From: Lutraria lutraria
Lineage: Eukaryota > Mollusca > Bivalvia > Venerida > Mactridae
Direction of reading: 5' to 3'
Length of the DNA stretch: 64,000 nucleotides
Assembly: GCA_964023205.1 (NCBI GenBank)
Contig: OZ026835.1
Location: forward strand, 24,379,817-24,443,816
In this document: in pieces, positions 24,884 through 35,151 of the stretch
How the letters are laid out: every line of letters begins with the position of its first letter
How positions within the stretch are numbered: the stretch's first letter is position 1
Notes under the pieces: generated by a model
Databases searched by the model: none
The model's input: the letters and a program-made list of their open reading frames with translations, nothing else
Told to the model about the DNA's origin: nothing
Made by a program: the position numbers and the translations under genes

Positions 24884-25018
24884 ATATCAGATTCTGACAA
24901 AAAGACGAAACGAGAGACTAGAAGCGTGACATGGAATCAAACTACAACATATATTGGCTCTGAAAATGACCACTGGGTGAATATAAAGGAACAATTTGGG
25001 TTGAATACTTTTCCAGAA
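24884..25018 (+). pseudogene. Exon 1-like segment of the transposase remnant
   Basis: 45 open codons from the stop at 24881-24883 to a consensus donor GT at 25019. It contains GSENDHWVNIKEQFGL, resembling the short 'G...D.W..LK..LG' N-terminal motif of this transposase type. The reading phase is 0 into the 30-nt exon at 25646-25675 (ICETISAQNK), which has its own acceptor (ttcag) and donor (gtatgc). No initiating ATG is seen in this frame, so the true start may lie in lost sequence. Confidence 0.4.
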
Positions 25019-25769
25019 GTAAGGCGCTGATCAATGCGATTTGTTGATGCGTGAATTTCCTTACTTTGTTTTGTGTAGTGTGTTCTACTGATTAAATGTT
25101 GTTATTTTCGATTTATTTTTCGTAGATTTATATTAATTTACCAATTCATGATCGGATTTTGTTGAGGCAACAAAATGAATTTGATAACAGCGTGAAATGC
25201 GTTTACTTGGAGCCCTCTAAGGGGTAATTTTTGTAAAGGATGAAATTACAAATTATTATGCTTAGAATGAAGATGAAGAAGCTTTTTAACATTCAAATGT
25301 TATTTGAATACCATATATATTTAATTTTCACAGAAAATAAATTACTAAAGCTGTATTTCAATATATTATTTAATAATTACAAGTTGTTTACTTCTCTATA
25401 AAGTGCATGATGAACAATTGATGCATATGTAGCTTGCCTGCACAATTAATTATTTTTACTAGTGAATTTGTTCCCATCGTAAAGCTATGATAAAAAGCTT
25501 ATCTTTCCATGGCATATTGATAATGTAAAAGTATGGTAGGTACTAAGTGTCTTTAATGTATAAAAGTTCATTTTTTAATCAGTACCTATACACTTATTGT
25601 GTTTTTTTACTACATTAGTATATATTTTGTGTTTGTCATATTCAGATATGTGAAACCATTAGCGCACAGAACAAGGTATGCCTGGTCCATCTGAGACAGT
25701 AAATTCACTGAAGACAGGTCCTTGATTGACATCAACTCCATTTGGACATCATGCAACGAGGCAGAATAT

Positions 25770-27496
25770 GTGTATGTCTTTATCAATCATGAATTCATTT
25801 TTCCTCCTAATCCCATCTAGAAAGATATATAATATCCAGTTGTACAGCCATTTAGAAATCTATTGATATAAAAGGTTAAGGTTCTGTTTATTATAGTTTC
25901 ACCCCTATTGAAGAGGCCAGCCAAATTGGCTTATGAGACACTTGTCTTATGTTCGCACTGTTACCTCCTGAATCCATTCTCATATACATGTCAGTTACGA
26001 GCAATTATCTTTCTGGCTGTATCTAACTAAGATATTTTGTTAAAACTATAATTCAGTTAATATTATTTTGTTTTTGGACAATATTTTGTTTGATGCTATT
26101 GCTATGAATATACATGTATAGTATGATTATCATCTTATTATATATTATTTATTGATAGATTTGAACTTACCATGAATTATATTTTAATACCTTGTCAGTC
26201 AACATTCAAATATTTCATTAATTATGAAATAAAATTACCTTTCCTAATTTCCAGGAAATCATCTATGTCCAGAATAAGACCTGACATGTAATAAGCTCCA
26301 GTGATAAAGGGGATGTCCAATTAAGGTAGATATTGATTTATTTTTTGTGTACATCATACATGGAAGAAATATAAACATAATAAAAATGATAATTGACATA
26401 TTTGATATTTTCATATTTGAATAGTCGCTTATAATCTGACATGAAAGTAATGACCCATATAATATATCATGATGCATAGTTTTTTCAGTGCAAATGAACA
26501 GTATTACATTTTTTTTTATTTGAGTATAATTCGAAGAAGTTTTTTACTTTTTATACATTAATTTGAGCTGTAATGAAGTACAGTTAAGTCTGTTAAAAAA
26601 ACACAACTTTAAATCAGAAATTGGTCCTGTATGTTACATCTTGCAAATGTTTACAGAATGAAACCAGAGGTGGAAATGAAAGCAAGACTACCTGCTAGCT
26701 TCAGTGCCAGTTTATTGTTTCGTTTGAGTTAGTACTATCAAATTATAATCAGTAATCTAATTTAATGATATTAGATAACAAGGCTGTCAAAGCAGAATTA
26801 AAAGGTTTATTCTTTATTTGCCATCCAAGAGAGAAGTTTGTTACCCGATACTCATTACTCATTCGTAGCTTTCTCTGTAAAAATAAATGTACTGCTATAA
26901 TGTAAACCAACTACCAGTGTTTGGTATACTACTTCTCAAACTTGCTTTATTATTGTGTACTTTCAAAGATTGAGAGGAAGTAAAATGTTTTACTGACTGA
27001 AGATTTGTATCCATTCCAAGGTCATCTTTAAAGCAGTTGGCCCACAGATTAGGCATCCCCTGTTAATACTGCTTCACAATAATGTGTTCATTGTCAATAT
27101 TGTTGCTCTTGCTTATTTTCAACAGTCCATATTTAGTTCGGGCTAGTGCTTTAAAAAAATGAGGTCAAACACTGCCAGTACAGGAGTGAACTCATGTTGA
27201 AAACACAGCGAATCAACAAAATTCACTGGTTTATATTTTCATAACATGATATTTTCCTAGGAAAGGATACTCAGGCACCAAAAACCCATACTACACCCAA
27301 GGAATGCTGCTAAAACATGGCAAAATAAGATTATGAAAACATGGTTCAATCAATATTTTTAATTTCAGGTCATTTGAACATTGCGGTGTTTGTTGACTTG
27401 TTGATTACCAGTTGTGGGCAGAATTATACCTTTCCTTTTGAAACATTGTAATGAATATAATAATTATGCAAGTAAATGTTAAATGCACTTTTTCAG
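25770..27496. other. Intron-like AT-rich interval, no feature recognised
   Basis: AT-rich sequence between exon-like segments. A 'gaagaggccagccaaattggcttatgagacac' type phrase near 25913 may be a repeat fragment. I looked for the missing central transposase exons here and did not find any. The 72-residue minus-strand ORF at 26259-26477 has no recognisable features. Confidence 0.4.
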
Positions 27497-27608
27497 GCTG
27501 CTCAGCAAATGGATTGTGGTCAGTTAAAACAGTGGTGCAGCCATGTAGTTAGTCACTTTTATCACATCTGTGACACATCATGTATTCAGTTCAGTTGAGG
27601 AGCTCACG
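27497..27608 (+). pseudogene. Exon-like segment, transposase remnant
   Basis: Acceptor 'tttttcag' ends at 27496 and donor GT is at 27609. The frame reads AAQQMDCGQLKQWCSHVV then SHFYHICDTSC. It hits TGA at 27596-27598, 12 nt before the donor. The W...(N/S)H(F/L)..C..C spacing is the part of the match to the family I rely on. Confidence 0.5.
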
Positions 27609-27639
27609 GTAATTTCCTACAAGTAATGTAATACTGTCT

Positions 27640-28137
27640 TTGGTGACATAGATATGACTAACTCTTTATATGCCACAGGATGTGTCTTGGTGGGATACTG
27701 GAGTCACCTTGTCTGTGCGTCTGTATGTGTCCGGACCTAAACTCTCGTTGTCCATCCAATGATTTCAAAAAATATTTGGCAGAAATGTTAATTTACACGT
27801 GGGAATGTCTCCCATGCAAAATTGCAGTTCTGTACCTCCATGGTCAAAGTTAAGGTCACACTTACATGTGAAAGGTAAAAAATGTATTACTTTCTTCTGT
27901 TTCAGCTCAGTAACTTTGTGGACGGAGTTCTGAAATATATGGCAGAAATGTTCACCACTATGTGGTGATGTGTCTTTCAAAAGACCTAGGTCCTTACCTC
28001 CAAGGTAAAGGTCACACTTAGAGGTTAAAGACAAAAAATCAGTACTTTTTCAAGTTCACATAGTTAGTGTTTCCTGCAGAGTTTAAGTGAGGCATGGTGT
28101 TTTTGTGGGGGTATTCATCACTTGTGACAAGCTCTAG
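27640..28137. repeat. Bivalve-type dispersed repeat copy
   Basis: Contains 'tgtccatccaatgatttc', 'tggcagaaatgtt' twice, 'acctcc(a)tggtcaaagttaaggtcacac' and 'acctccaaggtaaaggtcacac'. It ends with 'gggggtattcatcacttgtgacaagctctagttt'-like wording. A diverged relative with the same ending lies at 31021-31428. Known to me as a phrase set common in bivalve genomes. The exact family is not named. Confidence 0.6.
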
Positions 28138-28270
28138 TTTCTTATGCAATTAATTTCTTTGCAAACCAGGTCCTATCTTATTGAATAAAATCAAAATGCA
28201 TGCAAAGTAAAGATTGAATGCTCATTTCTTTGTTGCCAGTCACTGACTCACAATATATTTTGTTTTTCAG

Positions 28271-28460
28271 GATCTCTGTTTTAGAGTTCTTCATCATGTA
28301 ATGGATGAACATGAGTGGGTTGTCGACGCAGGGCCATGTAGCCATGGACCTCTGGTAGAACCCCATGTGATCAAGTGGCTCCAAAAGGAAACCCCAGCAG
28401 GGGACATTTTAAGAGTTACAAGTTGTTGCTGACAGGAGGTTCCAATGTTCTGAAAGCAAG
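28271..28460 (+). pseudogene. Longest exon-like segment of the transposase remnant
   Basis: Acceptor 'tttttcag' ends at 28270 and donor GT is at 28461. The frame begins DLCFRVLHHVMDEHEWVV, then CSHGPL and KWLQKETPAGD. A frameshift near 28408 moves the homology to another frame (ELQVVADRRF), which stays open to the donor. The HEW and CSHGPL motifs are the clearest family signal. The single frameshift marks it as non-functional. Confidence 0.55.
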
Positions 28461-29738
28461 GTACAACATTTATATTTGAATGTGCTAATATTTCATTACA
28501 TACCTTATAAACTGATGGTTGTGTTACCTTTATTCTTAGGCAAAATACAATGTGATTTTTAGAAATCGAATTTTATTCTTCTGTAGTTATCGTGAACTCG
28601 ATGAATTTCAACATTTGCCTTTTGTACTGTTTCCTTAGTTCGGAAATCGAGGAAGGTTTGACAGTTGTGAACAATTATACCCACTCGCCCCGATATTTCA
28701 GTTGTTACTGGTGTTACTCAGACTTGCTAACAGAGTTTAATTTTATGTATTGCACCAAGTACACTACTGTTTTGTATTTCATTTCCATTAATAATAAGAA
28801 AAAAATATGTCATTGTATGGGTATCACACTTCTTTGTGTATGATGTCTGACTTACTTAGAAACCTGTTGTCGAAGTAACTCATGTGTACTGTTTTAAAAA
28901 AATGCCGGGTCTTTTAACAACCTCCCAGGTTAAGGTTTACTGTATCAGAAGGTTTCGGCTGAAGTTTTGAATAAGTTTGTAATAAAAGGGTTCTCAGTTG
29001 AAAAGATTGATTGAGCATGTCATGCTTTGTTCTTATGGATTCTTGATTTAAGTGTCTCGTGCCATCCAATCTCTTACTTCCAAAATTTCAAAATCAAATC
29101 TTGCTATCTGGTTTTGGTTTCCTCGAACATTGTAGCAATTTTGTTTTCGTTATTTAGACAATATGGTATGTTTCGGTTTAGGAGGCGACACGCATGTGCA
29201 AATCATTGTAATTATCTGGGCACTTGCGGTAATAGGGTCACAGCAGTTATAAACATACAAGGGATACATTCACCTCACTGGGAGTATATTGACTCCCATT
29301 CAAAAAAATTATCTGGAGCACTGAGTTTTCTGAAGATATCATAGGTTGATAATTGATTGACTGAGGACAGACCTGCATTTTAGTCAATTTTCAATGAATC
29401 AAGGGGCATAACTCAGAAGTGCCTGGCGCAATAGGTCGTGCTATCGAATCGACATAGATCTCGTGCCCATTAAGATTATCATGAAGTTTGATCGGACACT
29501 GTTGTGGATGCTGCCTGCCCATTCGCCATGGGTGTTCCCGTAAAAAGCCGTTTTTCAAACGGGCAAATAAAAATTGTGAAATATTTATGTTGTTTGGAAC
29601 AGTATCTAAAGGTCTAATTCATGAGACAGTTTTGATGTGGTTATATGATTGATTGCTGCTGTCCTTTGCAAGAAGTAAATCTTATTAACATAATACAAAT
29701 TTGTACTGGTGGTTTCAATGATAAACTGTAATTTTCAG
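28461..29738. other. Intron-like interval with a mollusc-type repeat fragment at 29397-29590
   Basis: 28461-29396 shows nothing recognisable. ORFs of 83 and 105 codons at 28592 and 29027 lack any domain. 29397-29590 begins 'caaggggcataactcag' and ends 'caaacgggcaaataaaaat', both phrases of a widespread bivalve repeat. Confidence 0.45.
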
Positions 29739-29900
29739 GAGGAGACCTTGAAGAATTCAACAGTCTTATTACCATGTATGCTGGAAAGAGAGATATGCAT
29801 ACAGACAGTCAGTGCACAGGGCAAAAAATTCTATTGCTGCTCAAGACCACAATGAATACTTAAATGGGAACTCCCAGAAAAACAAAGATGATACTATAAG
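29739..29900 (+). pseudogene. Exon-like segment, C-terminal region of the transposase remnant
   Basis: Acceptor 'attttcag' ends at 29738 and donor GT is at 29901. The frame reads GDLEEFNSLITMYAGKRDMH. After a frameshift near 29824 it continues NSIAAQDHNEYLNGNSQ to the donor. 'G.LE.FNSLI..YA.KR' followed by 'A..D.NE' is the expected order. The split codon at the donor (AG) joins correctly to A at 31514. Confidence 0.55.
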
Positions 29901-30269
29901 GTATACGACCTTATACCATTTTAGAAAGTTATTCAGAACGCATGATTTGTAAAATTAAAAAGACCTTTCAGTTGGCTAGGCATTGCTTCAGCCTCGGTCA
30001 CATAAAGACAAATAGAGCTTGCCACAGTCATGACGAATAGCCACACATTCTTTGACACAGACGATTTGATCGTACTGCCCCTTATTTGTTGGGTGATCTC
30101 AAGATTATTGCTTGCTACACTCTGGCTAATGTAGGTGAACTATCATGCAAGGTTATTTTAAAATTCATCATTAAACAATAATATAACAGCCTTAACAACT
30201 AGACAGAGGCACTGCAAGGCAAAGCGATATTTGCCCGAATTTATGTTTGATACTGGAAAACATTATTTT

Positions 30270-30706
30270 TAGAGCTGGGAGGTTTTATCGGTATATCGCG
30301 ATATCAGCTAGACAATATAAATATCACAATATTGTTTCATCATACCGATATATCGGGTTATGCTGAAATAATTGAACTTTAAGTTTATTATTGTAAAAAA
30401 TTCATACATAGTGGTAAAGTGTTATTTATGCCTAAATGCTGGTAAATTTCGTAATATTATTAACTGTGAACGCATATATATGTATATTTATACATGCATT
30501 AATAGTTTCAACACTGCTAAAACAGAACAAAATATTTGAAATGTGAAAATACACTGTGAGCTATTGTCTGTATTGTTACCCAAGGCATTATATAAATGTC
30601 AATTGGTAATGTTTTTCTGTAAATTTACCATTTATATATATCGCGATACAGCATGAACAATTATGATATATCGTGATACGCTTTTAAGGACCGATACCCA
30701 GCTCTA
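30270..30706. mobile_element. hAT-like MITE (437 bp) with 8-bp target duplication
   Basis: Termini TAGAGCTGGG (30270-30279) and CCCAGCTCTA (30697-30706). The 8-bp duplication ATTATTTT is at 30262-30269 and 30707-30714. Both subterminal regions carry palindromic 'tatatcgcgatat'/'tatatcgtgata' words. An 8-bp duplication and a YAR-G-TGGG terminus are hAT hallmarks. It is non-coding and inserted in an intron of the decayed gene. Confidence 0.88.
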
Positions 30707-30769
30707 ATTATTTTGGGGTAGCTTTCGTGCATGAATATGCATTTTTTTATTTAACCTTGGAATTTCATG

Positions 30770-31428
30770 ACTACGAATGCAGGAATAAAGAGATATAGAT
30801 CGGACACGAAATCAGCCTAATTTGATACCTCAGTGTGACCTTGACATTAAGCCTTTCAAAACATGCACTCTGGACGTCATCTCGATGGAGTGAACGTTCG
30901 AGTTTAATTTCTTCAAAATTCCTCTCAGACTGAGATACAGAGCGGACACAAAATTGCTAATGGACAGACAGACGGACGCCAGTGTCATAACTTAATATAT
31001 CCCTTCGGGCATATAAAAAGAGGGATACTACGAAACATTTTATGTGATTCTAGTATAGCCCCCACCACTGACAGTGGATGGGGATATAGAAAAGCATTGG
31101 ATATATTCTCGTAAACATTGTGTTTGTACTAAATATGTTACTCTTAGGCATTTGCTAATGTTATCACACAATTAATGCCAGAATTTGTCTCATAATTAGA
31201 TAAAGTTAATCAGGTTGATGAATGGCAGTCGAACTACTTTCACATTTTTCGAGGGATTGAATATACTATCAATATAAAATGTAGATGAGCAAGACACAAT
31301 TTTCATGCCCAATGATCCACTAGTTGCAGAGTTATGTCCCTTGAACTTAGCCGTATAGTGTACTATCACATTCTTAGTGTCAATGTGGCGGCGGGGGTAT
31401 TAGTCACATCTGTGACAGCCCTAGTTTG
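30770..31428. repeat. Bivalve-type dispersed repeats (two adjoining fragments)
   Basis: 30770-31018 carries 'gatacagagcggacac', 'gacagacggacgcca' and ends 'tcccttcgggcatataaaaa', a phrase set frequent in bivalve genomes. 31021-31428 starts 'gggatacta', contains 'agcccccaccactgacagtgg' and 'agagttatgtccctt', and ends 'gggggtattagtcacatctg' plus 'tgacagccctagttt', matching the end of the copy at 27640-28137. Confidence 0.6.
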
Positions 31429-31513
31429 TGCATATTAATGATATTATATAAAGACTGTCACATAATTATATTATGTACATAATGTAGTTATCAAAGCTTA
31501 TTTTCCATTTCAG

Positions 31514-31574
31514 AAAGGCAAATACTTTCAATAGAAGAAGAGGAAGCAGTCAGCGGTCAGTTAGAGAGCCTTAA
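31514..31574 (+). pseudogene. Last exon-like segment of the transposase remnant
   Basis: Acceptor 'ccatttcag' ends at 31513. The phase is compatible with the previous donor. The frame reads RKANTFNRRRGSSQRSVREP and then TAA at 31572-31574. A basic tail with '(R/K)R...(W/Q)..(R/K).VKEP' is how I remember the C-terminus of the family. From 31575 to 31873 there is no recognisable feature. Confidence 0.45.
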
Positions 31575-31873
31575 GTTGAAACAATTATAGCTATATAGAA
31601 TAGATGGTCTACTGAAGAATCTTATGGAATGTCCTCAGCCACAGTCTCGCCTCCAGCAAAATATGTGCTCATCCAGGAACACAAAGAAGACTCTAGTTAG
31701 AATGTATTCATCCATAACAAAATGGTGTTCAGTTTCAAAACTGTCAGCAAGCATACATATAGAAATTAGTACAAGATTTATTCAACCTTGATCAATTATT
31801 TTTTGATGTGCCTTTTGTATGTGACAAGAATCATACCCAAGTACCACAATTAAGGAAATTAATATTGGATGTG

Positions 31874-32960
31874 ACTTGTAATTATACCCCCAGATATGAA
31901 ATATATGGGGGCTATATTGGATTCACGCTTGACGGTCGGTCGGTCGGTCCGTGCGTCTGTAGACACAATTTGTCCGGACAATTTCTCAGCAACTACTTAT
32001 TGGATTTCAATGAAACTTCACAGAAGTGATCAGTAGTAAGCCTAGTTGTGCTAGCTTAAAGCATTTTTCGTTTGAATTAATTTTCACTGATTTATGCCCC
32101 TTTGTTGTTTTATTCAGTATATACAATAGGCAAATTTTGTCCGGACAATTTCTCAGCAATTACTCACAGGATCTCAATGAAACTTCACAGAAGTGATCAG
32201 TAGTAAGCCTAGTTGTGCATGCCTAAAGTATTTTTCGTTCAGATTAATTTTCACTGAGTTATAGCCCTTTATTGTTTTCATACAGTATATACAATAGGCA
32301 AATTTTGTCCGGACAATTTCTCAGCAACTACTCGCAGGATTTCAACGAAACTTCACAGAAGTAATAAGTAGTTAGCTTAGTTGTGCATGCTTAAATCATT
32401 TTTCATTTGGATTGATTTTCATTGAGTTATAGCCCTTTGTTTTTTTCTACAGTATATACAATAGGCAAATTTTGTCCTGACTAATTCTCATTGACTACTG
32501 CCAGGAATTCTATAAAACTTCTCAGAAGTGATAAGTAGTTAGACTAGTTGTGCATGCATTAAGCTTGTCTTGGTTGGTTAAATTTTCACTGAGTTATGGC
32601 CCTTTGTTGTTTTTTATGCAGTGTATATACAATATCTCAGTAACTACTCATAGGAATTCAATGAAACTTCACAGAAGTTATAAAAAGTAAGCCAAGTTGT
32701 GCATGCAATAACCAGGTTTTGTTTGGATTAATTTTCACTGAGTTATGGCCCTTTGTTTTATACAATTAGGTAAATTTTGCCCGTACCATTTCTTAGTAAC
32801 ATGCAGGAATTCAGTGAAACTTCTTAGAAGTGATAAGTAGTTTGCCAAGTTGTGCATGTCCACAATAGGTTTTGTCCAAGTAAATTTTAATGAGTTATGG
32901 CCCTTTGTTATTTTTTATATAATGTATATTTTGAAACTGGTCAGGATATATCTAAGCAAC
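31874..32960. repeat. Bivalve repeat with about six 167-bp tandem copies and a GGTC microsatellite
   Basis: The head 'tatacccccagatatg...atgggggctata' forms a short inverted repeat, followed by (GGTC)n at 31933-31950. 'tgtccggacaatttctcagcaa' then recurs at 31971, 32138, 32306 and, degenerate, at 32473, with weaker copies to about 32950 (period 167-168). Each copy contains 'atgaaacttcacagaagtgat', 'tagttgtgcatgc' and 'gagttatggccctttgtt'. Divergence rises toward the right. Confidence 0.8.
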
Positions 32961-33020
32961 AATTTGCAGGTATTAAAAAATGAAAATGCATTATATTTCC
33001 CTCTGTAAAATGTAACAACT

Positions 33021-33372
33021 GGCCTTGTTCACGTTCCAGTCATTTGCATGAGCTAGTATGTTTGTCCTAGCTATGGAGAGTACACCTTCATCCAGCAAAA
33101 CTGAATACAGTGTGCTTTGTTATGAAATTTATGATTTATTTGCATGAAAGAAAGCTGTTATACAATTATTAGCAATATCAGAGACTTATAATACAATTGT
33201 ATGCCTGTATAATAAATAATGTTATGTTAAATTGTGTTTTCCTTTTTTAAGAATGATGTACATGTACATTTGTACCACTGACTATTTGCTATTGCTATTT
33301 TTTCTATTGCCTTAGAGTAACTTAGACACAAATACTGGCTCATGACATAAGCTGAGAGATAGCTTACTAATA
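33021..33372. repeat. Segment A, copy 1 (352 bp direct duplication)
   Basis: Nearly identical to 33624-33975. Starts 'ggccttgttcacgttcc' and ends 'agagatagcttactaata'. Content unrecognised. Contains the AT-rich 'atgtacatgtacat' word. Confidence 0.92.
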
Positions 33373-33617
33373 TGGCCTGACAGTCACAGATTGTCTCCTT
33401 ATAGCGCTCTCATGAAGCTGTGAATGTTTTAGTTAAATCATTTATTATATTTATACATCATTTATTAATAAACATTAATAAGCATAATGATGCACCAAAC
33501 TGTTCAAATTAGTACAGAAACAAGAGGTATATCAGTATGTATTTCACCTGGATGAGCATTATGTATGAGTAATCACAGACAACTTGACTATTAGGCCTAA
33601 CCTCCAGACAAAGACCT
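33373..33617. repeat. Segment B, copy 1 (245 bp direct duplication)
   Basis: Nearly identical to 34785-35029. Starts 'tggcctgacagtcacag' and ends 'cctccagacaaagacct'. It follows segment A copy 1 directly. Only six bases ('gttgtt') separate it from segment A copy 2. Function unknown. Confidence 0.92.
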
Positions 33618-33623
33618 GTTGTT

Positions 33624-33975
33624 GGCCTTGTTCACGTTCCAGTCATTTGCATGAGCTAGTATGTTTGTCCTAGCTATGGAGAGTACACCTTCATCCAGCA
33701 AAACTGAATACAGTGTGCTTTGTTATGAAATTTATGATTTATTTGCATGAAAGAAAGCTGTTATACAATTATTAGCAATATCAGAGACTTATAATACCAT
33801 TGTATGTCTGTATAATAAATAATGTTATGTTAAATTGTGTTTTCCTTTTTTAAGAATGATGTACATGTACATTTGTACCACTGACTATTTGCTATTGCTA
33901 TTTTTTCTATTGCCTTAGAGTAACTTAGACACAAATACTGGCTCATGACATAAGCTGAGAGATAGCTTACTAATA
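33624..33975. repeat. Segment A, copy 2
   Basis: Second copy of 33021-33372, same length, with rare substitutions (for example 'aatacaattg' against 'aataccattg'). Here A is followed by an 809-bp segment X (33976-34784) before B copy 2. Confidence 0.92.
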
Positions 33976-34200
33976 GATTTGTGTGGTAATTAAGGATATT
34001 TCACTTCAACTTTGAATGAACATGTCCACAATGCAAAATAGTATAATAAATAAGCAAAAATTATTAATCAATAACTTTGGTGGGGTTAACATAATAACAA
34101 TTCCTTATCAATTAAGAGTAAGAACTGTAAATCATTAAATTAATTGATTAATGAAAAAGCTGAACAATCGTCAATAAATAAATTACTTGTTCATGCAATT

Positions 34201-34468
34201 CGAGACCTGCCTCCATGGGTGAGAGGTTAAGGTCGCTGACTTCTAATTACTGTAACTTCTCACTGATAGTAAGTTGATAGTGGGTGGTGGGTTCGTGCCC
34301 AGCTACTGACTATGTCTCTTTATGTGAGAAAGAAGATAGTTGCTTACAGAGGATGGGAGTCTAGTACTGGTTCTTCCCAGGAATAATGGTTAGGTGAACT
34401 GTAGGCCTAATATAACTGAATGTTGAAAAGGGGCATACAACTTTATATGAACAAAACAAAACAAAACA
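34201..34468 (+). mobile_element. tRNA-derived SINE with (ACAAA)n tail
   Basis: The tRNA-like head carries an A-box-like TGGGTGAGAGGTTAAGG and the B box GGTTCGTGCCC (34290-34300). The body word 'gtctagtactggttcttccc' is shared with mollusc SINEs as I remember them. The 3' tail is 'aacaaaacaaaacaaaacac'. A 9-bp target duplication CATGCAATT is at 34192-34200 and 34469-34477. It lies inside segment X. Confidence 0.8.
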
Positions 34469-34784
34469 CATGCAATTGGCCCCATTATGGTAAGTTTCCA
34501 TAACAACTGATCTTTCACCGCCAGAATTTGTTTCTCTAAAACAATGCTAGGTAGAAAATCACAAAACTTGTAGTTATTTTGAGACAATATTTACAGACTT
34601 CACACACTTGAAAATACTAACCATTGAAAAAGACAAGCAGTGCTCTGGACAGAATCCACAAAAAACTCTGCTGCAGTGGACATCTCACTGCATTTGGAGC
34701 AATAACAACACTGTCGGTGCTGTGGATGATATCTATGTTGACCCTAATCAACAGTAATAGTCCACACCAGGCTGTTTTTTTCTA
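34469..34784. other. Remainder of segment X, no feature recognised
   Basis: Contains a 67-codon plus-strand ORF starting at 34624 (MKKTSSALDRIHKKLCC and a hydrophobic middle) that runs on into segment B copy 2. It shows no domain, and I do not call it a gene. Confidence 0.35.
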
Positions 34785-35029
34785 TGGCCTGACAGTCACA
34801 GAGTGTCTCCTTATAGCGCTCTCATGAAGCTGTGAATGTTTTAGTTAAATCATTTATTATATTTATACATCATTTATTAATAAACATTAATAAGCATAAT
34901 GATGCACCAAACTGTTCAAATTAGTACAGAAACAAGAGGTATATCAGTATGTATTTCACCTGGATGAGCATTATGTATGAGTAATCACAGACAACTTGAC
35001 TATTAGGCCTAACCTCCAGACAAAGACCT
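34785..35029. repeat. Segment B, copy 2
   Basis: Second copy of 33373-33617 with the same length and one clear difference near the start ('acagagtgtc' against 'acagattgtc'). With A copy 2 and X it forms the full A-X-B order, while copy 1 has A-B without X. Confidence 0.92.
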
Positions 35030-35078
35030 ATGTAGCGGTGTGGTATATTGTATTATAAATTGGCTGGGATATACACCA

Positions 35079-35151
35079 GCCCTACTAACTCAGTTGGTAG
35101 AGCATCTGACTGGTAAGCAGGAGGTCGAGGGTTCGAGCCCTGCATCGGGTA
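35079..35151 (+). tRNA. tRNA-Thr(GGU)-like sequence, probably a pseudogene
   Basis: 73 nt with standard spacing. A box TAACTCAGTTGG at 35086-35097, anticodon GGT at 35112-35114 in loop CTGGTAA, B box GGTTCGAGCCC at 35130-35140, and TTTT at 35157-35160. Stem mismatches: acceptor pairs 5-68 (T/C) and 7-66 (C/A), anticodon pair 31-39 (A/G), and T-stem pair 50-64 (A/G). Four mismatches inside a transposon suggest a tRNA pseudogene or a SINE head more than a working gene. Canonical boxes and a terminator keep transcription possible. Confidence 0.4.

Larger units (their letters stand above)
24884..31574 (+). pseudogene. Decayed multi-exon Kolobok-like transposase gene
   Basis: A series of protein-like segments bounded by good splice sites in the order expected for one gene: 24884-25018 (donor gtaagg), 25646-25675, possibly 25695-25769, 27497-27608, 28271-28460, 29739-29900 and 31514-31574. 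Diagnostic stretches are YIGSENDHWVNIKEQFGLNT; QWCSHVVSHFYHICDTSC; LHHVMDEHEWV, CSHGPL and a KWLQKETPAGD segment; GDLEEFNSLITMYAGKR; and AAQDHNEYL. From memory, the spacing of W/H/C residues, 'HEW', 'C.HG.L', 'WL...PA', 'G.LE.FNSL...YA.KR' and 'A..D.N' matches the C-terminal half of a transposase family common in fish and molluscs that I associate with Kolobok. The TTAA flanks agree. In-frame stops (27596, 28432 region) and frameshifts in the 28271 and 29739 exons show it is dead. The central catalytic exons were not found. Confidence 0.55.

Noticed and set aside
29027..29344. 105-codon ORF between transposase exons.
   Set aside because: No recognisable domain. It lies between two spliced segments and does not share their frame or homology.
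33021..33975. LTR pair of a retrotransposon (direct repeats A1/A2 and B1/B2).
   Set aside because: No TG...CA ends, primer-binding site or polyprotein frame between the copies. The order A-B-A-X-B fits local duplication.
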